Positions 27,552-29,595 of a stretch of 29,595 bases of DNA are shown piece after piece. The DNA is from Candidatus Saccharimonadota bacterium. GTDB lineage: Bacteria; Patescibacteriota; Saccharimonadia; Saccharimonadales; Saccharimonadaceae. Under the pieces are notes generated by a model. It was not told the DNA's origin and made no database searches. It saw nothing but the letters and a program-made list of their open reading frames with translations. The stretch is from contig CAJPLU010000008.1 of assembly GCA_905371595.1 (NCBI GenBank), positions 1-29,595 on the forward strand, written 5' to 3'. Positions within the stretch are counted from its first letter, which is position 1. Every line of letters begins with the position of its first letter. A program made the translations under genes and the position numbers.

Positions 27552-27950
27552 TTATTTCTTGTGATCGCGATTAGTCTTGGTGTAAGTGTCTTCACGCTCC
27601 ATTGAACTGCGTAGCGTGTAGCCAGTGCATCGATTTTCGTTATTGCAGCCTGTTGATTCGTAGACGTAGTTGCTGCCGCTATTGCCAAGTTTTTTGCCTT
27701 TCGGATCGGTGAAAAGAGCAGGGTCGACGGTGCGCAGTGTTTTGCTGTCAATCGAAGCCGGATAATAGCCGTTTTTAGCGTAGAAATACTCTTCCAATCC
27801 GTAATACATCGCGTTGATAGCGACTTTACGCTGATTGTCGCGAGCAGTGGCATCGATAGTTGCTTTTTCATTAAAAAATAGCCAGCTGCCAACTCCAAGT
27901 AAAACTATCACCAGTAAAAGTTCAATAACTGTGAAGCCGTTTTGTTTCAT
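27552..27950 (-). CDS. type IV pilin-like protein with N-terminal methylation motif
   Basis: The ATG at 27950 gives 132 residues. An upstream in-frame extension of 11 residues lies across the promoter and is rejected. The product starts MKQNGFTVIELLLVIVLLG, a class III signal: prepilin peptidase would cut after G5, leaving F1 and the conserved E5 of the mature chain. The hydrophobic N-terminal helix (to about 22) is followed by an amphipathic helix and a GspG/PilE-like globular domain with DPKGKKLGNSGSNYVYES. Two cysteines (GCNNENRC) can form a small disulfide loop. It may be a major or minor pilin for twitching, host attachment or DNA uptake with ComEC. No assembly ATPase or peptidase gene is adjacent. 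Confidence 0.9.
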   Translation of the reverse strand: MKQNGFTVIELLLVIVLLGVGSWLFFNEKATIDATARDNQRKVAINAMYYGLEEYFYAKNGYYPASIDSKTLRTVDPALFTDPKGKKLGNSGSNYVYESTGCNNENRCTGYTLRSSMEREDTYTKTNRDHKK

Positions 27951-27957
27951 ACTTACC

Positions 27958-27963
27958 ATTATA
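27958..27963 (-). promoter_or_regulatory. leaderless-type -10 box of the pilin gene
   Basis: On the minus strand TATAAT preceded by TGG (extended -10) lies seven bases before the ATG at 27950. The 13 bases TATAATGGTAAGT match the PBP promoter at 19649-19661 exactly. Confidence 0.65.
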
Positions 27964-27984
27964 CCAAAAACTGCGTTGCTCATG

Positions 27985-27990
27985 TATAAT
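27985..27990 (+). promoter_or_regulatory. recA: -10 box of recA
   Basis: TATAAT lies 27 bases before the recA ATG, and AAAGGGGAG (28007-28015) is in the leader. recA is thus in the leadered class. The divergent pilin promoter is about 22 bases away, so the two share one short control region. Confidence 0.6.
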
Positions 27991-28017
27991 TAAAGATATC
28001 AGCAAGAAAGGGGAGAT

Positions 28018-29061
28018 ATGGCGAAGAAAAGCGAACCAAAAACATCTGCAGATAAGCCAGCGGCTGACGAGGGTAAATTAAAGGCGTTGGGTTTGGCGAT
28101 GGAGCAGATTACCAAGCAGTTTGGCGACGGCTCAATCATGAAGCTAGGAGAAGCTAAAAAAGTTGATGTCGAGCTATTGCCAAGCGGTAGTCTGAGCTTA
28201 GATTTGGCGCTGGGCGGCGGTTATCCAAAAGGTCGAATTATCGAGATTTATGGTCCAGAGTCGAGCGGTAAGACAACCTTGACACTGCATGCTATCGCCG
28301 AAATGCAAAAACAAGGCGGGACGGCAGCCTTTATTGATGCTGAGCATGCACTTGATCCGGCATATGCTAAACGGCTTGGCGTTGACACTGATAATTTGCT
28401 AGTATCGCAGCCCGACAACGGCGAGCAAGCGCTGGAAATTGTCGAAACACTTGTGCGCTCAAATGCCGTTGACCTAATAGTAGTTGATTCGGTAGCAGCG
28501 TTGGTGCCGCAAGCTGAAATCGACGGTGACATGGGTGATTCACACATGGGTTTGCAAGCACGATTAATGAGCCAAGCATTACGCAAATTAACCGGTATTA
28601 TTAACAAGTCGAAGGCTACAGTAATCTTTATTAATCAAATACGCATGAAAATCGGTGTGATGTTCGGCAACCCCGAGACAACTACTGGCGGTAATGCGCT
28701 TAAGTTTTACGCATCGGTGCGAGCAGACATTCGTCGAATTGGGCAAATCAAGGACGGTGATGAGATCCGCGGTAACCGCACGCGCGTCAAGATCGTCAAG
28801 AACAAGATTGCGCCGCCATTCCGCACGGCCGAGTTCGATATCATGTATAACGAAGGTATTAGCAAGACGGGCGATGTCGTCGATCTGGGCGTTCAGTACG
28901 GAATATTGAGCAAATCTGGAGCGTTTTATAAGTATAATGATGCCACAATCGGCCAAGGTCGCGAAGCTACTAAAAAATACTTAAAAGAAAATCCAGAAGT
29001 CCTGGCTGAGATTGACGCTAAAGTTCGTGAAAAGGTTGCCGAACCAGAACCGAAAGACTAG
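28018..29061 (+). CDS. recA: recombinase RecA
   Basis: The 347-residue protein starts after AAAGGGGAG. A lysine-rich N-terminal extension of about 18 residues precedes the conserved core. Walker A is GPESSGKT at 79-86, and the core continues with FIDAEHALDPAYA, LIVVDSVAALVPQAEIDGDMGDSHMGLQARLMSQALRKL, the L2 region FINQIRMKIGVMFGNPETTTGGNALKFYAS, and C-terminal GDVVDLGVQYGILSKSGAFYKYN. It forms filaments on single-stranded DNA for strand exchange, repair and integration of transformed DNA. recX follows downstream under its own promoter. No LexA-type box is recognisable in the short upstream region. Confidence 0.99.
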   Translation: MAKKSEPKTSADKPAADEGKLKALGLAMEQITKQFGDGSIMKLGEAKKVDVELLPSGSLSLDLALGGGYPKGRIIEIYGPESSGKTTLTLHAIAEMQKQGGTAAFIDAEHALDPAYAKRLGVDTDNLLVSQPDNGEQALEIVETLVRSNAVDLIVVDSVAALVPQAEIDGDMGDSHMGLQARLMSQALRKLTGIINKSKATVIFINQIRMKIGVMFGNPETTTGGNALKFYASVRADIRRIGQIKDGDEIRGNRTRVKIVKNKIAPPFRTAEFDIMYNEGISKTGDVVDLGVQYGILSKSGAFYKYNDATIGQGREATKKYLKENPEVLAEIDAKVREKVAEPEPKD

Positions 29062-29189
29062 AAGTAAAAAGAAAACAGCCCGCTAGAAGTATATTCGAGC
29101 TAAGTTTAGTGGCGTAGTATCTTTGAATACTCTGATAATTTATGCGAACTATAGTAGCTTGCTAGTCGGTAAATGGCCGCTTTTTCAGC
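29062..29189 (+). other. recA-recX intergenic region
   Basis: This gap has no convincing gene and no strong intrinsic terminator. The only hairpin seen is AGTAT-ctttga-ATACT at about 29116-29131, with a 5-bp stem followed by an AT-rich but not T-rich stretch. The last bases before the recX -10 box include TGGCCGCTTTTTC. Confidence 0.4.
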
Positions 29190-29195
29190 TATAAT
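29190..29195 (+). promoter_or_regulatory. recX: leaderless-type -10 box of recX
   Basis: TATAAT is followed by six bases (aatgat) and the ATG at 29202. An ATG at 29197 within those six bases is out of frame. Confidence 0.65.
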
Positions 29196-29201
29196 AATGA
29201 T

Positions 29202-29595
29202 ATGGCCCAGCAGCAAGAACGATATACTGTGACGGCGCTTTCGCCGCAAGTTCGCGATTCGGATCGCGTCAATGTGTATATTGATGGCAAATATGATTTT
29301 AGCCTGGATATTTCGCAGATTGTTGATCTTGGAATTAAGACTGGCCAGGTTTTATCGAAAGAGGAGTTAGCTAATCTCAAGCAAGAGAGTGAATTCGGCA
29401 AAATATATGCCCGAGCACTTGAGTATGTATTGATGCGGCCGCGCAGTAGCAGTGAAGTGCGTGATTATCTTTATCGTAAAACGTTGGCTCGTAAATATAA
29501 AAATAGAAAAACTGGTAAGTTAGTGGAAAAACCAGGTGTCGCTAAAACCGTGACGGAGCGTGTTTTTGCGAAGTTGCAAGCGCGCGGTTATATTG
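29202..29595 (+). CDS. recX: RecX-family regulatory protein, 5' part
   Basis: The frame is open from the ATG at 29202 to the window end, giving 131 residues of an incomplete protein. The N-terminal segment (YTVTALSPQVRDSDRVNVYIDGKYDFSLDISQIVDLGIKTGQVLSKEEL) matches the beta-rich start of many RecX proteins. The following three-helix repeat (YARALEYVLMRPRSSSEVRDYLYRK, then RVFAKLQARGYI) is the RecX core motif. RecX binds RecA filaments and limits their activity. Its place directly after recA supports the call. The promoter six bases before the start allows expression apart from recA. Confidence 0.9.
   Translation, partial: MAQQQERYTVTALSPQVRDSDRVNVYIDGKYDFSLDISQIVDLGIKTGQVLSKEELANLKQESEFGKIYARALEYVLMRPRSSSEVRDYLYRKTLARKYKNRKTGKLVEKPGVAKTVTERVFAKLQARGYI

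Noticed and set aside
27951..27983. 11-residue upstream extension of the pilin
   Set aside because: It would place the start before the -10 box and bury the class III signal peptide, which must be near the N terminus.
29116..29131. Hairpin AGTAT-ctttga-ATACT as recA terminator
   Set aside because: The stem is only 5 bp, AT-rich, and not followed by a T run.
1..29595. UGA recoded as glycine, as in some CPR lineages
   Set aside because: Several well-defined genes (ruvA, PadR, the DUF262 gene, ubiB-like) end at TGA in the expected place, and no in-frame TGA interrupts conserved domains.

Overview
The window looks like a chromosomal stretch of a small-genome Patescibacteria (CPR) bacterium, most likely a Saccharibacteria (TM7) member. 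This is inferred from compact gene spacing, many genes whose -10 box sits only 6-10 nt before the start codon, surface proteins with lamin-tail domains and KPC...TGRC repeats, and the mix of comEC, a type IV pilin, YkcB/YkcC-like glycosyltransferases and PadR/PspC proteins. UGA is used as an ordinary stop, so this is not a UGA=Gly lineage. No taxonomic marker such as 16S rRNA is present.

Layout. 1-863: 3' part of a UbiB/ABC1-like kinase translationally coupled to a tiny two-helix membrane protein. 931-2313: a SMUG2-like uracil-DNA glycosylase and a TylF-like methyltransferase. 2399-6042: a four-gene operon of ABC permease, ABC ATPase, PadR repressor and HAAS/PspC membrane protein, behind a palindromic operator. 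6086-8803: a 905-residue GT2-GT39 fusion glycosyltransferase. 8862-11267: winged-helix protein, OmpR-type response regulator, histidine kinase and a small membrane protein. 11264-12013 (minus): DsbA-like thiol oxidoreductase. 12093-14826: CNNM/CorC-like CBS protein, dnaJ behind a perfect CIRCE element, and an unknown membrane protein. 14882-14958 (minus): tRNA-Lys(UUU) with its own promoter and terminator. 15018-17242: comEC and a YebC-family gene. 17311-26738: lamin-tail surface protein, ruvC, class A PBP, ruvA, a DUF262/HNH nuclease, an HD phosphodiesterase-like gene and ruvB. 26771-29595: bacterial-PH membrane protein, type IV pilin (minus), recA and the start of recX.

How the genes fit together. 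The window mixes recombination and DNA repair (ruvC, ruvA, ruvB, recA, recX, uracil glycosylase), DNA uptake (comEC, pilin) and cell-envelope functions (PBP, glycosyltransferase, lamin-tail protein, DsbA, PspC system, two-component system). Exported proteins here carry paired cysteines (PBP tail repeats, lamin-tail repeats, pilin), which fits a local DsbA.

Most notable observations: (1) a degenerate second copy of the ruvA 3' end (about 24623-24720) just after the DUF262 nuclease gene, a scar suggesting that this defence-like gene entered at the ruvA terminus; (2) a recurring leaderless promoter layout at about a dozen genes, alongside a separate Shine-Dalgarno class; (3) a shared CTTTAAG direct-repeat box upstream of three loci around the two-component system; (4) a CIRCE operator whose loop holds the -35 of a leaderless dnaJ promoter; (5) an HD protein resembling class I cyclic-nucleotide phosphodiesterases. 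No CRISPR array, rRNA, insertion sequence or transposase was seen, and no gene-free stretch exceeds 300 bases.
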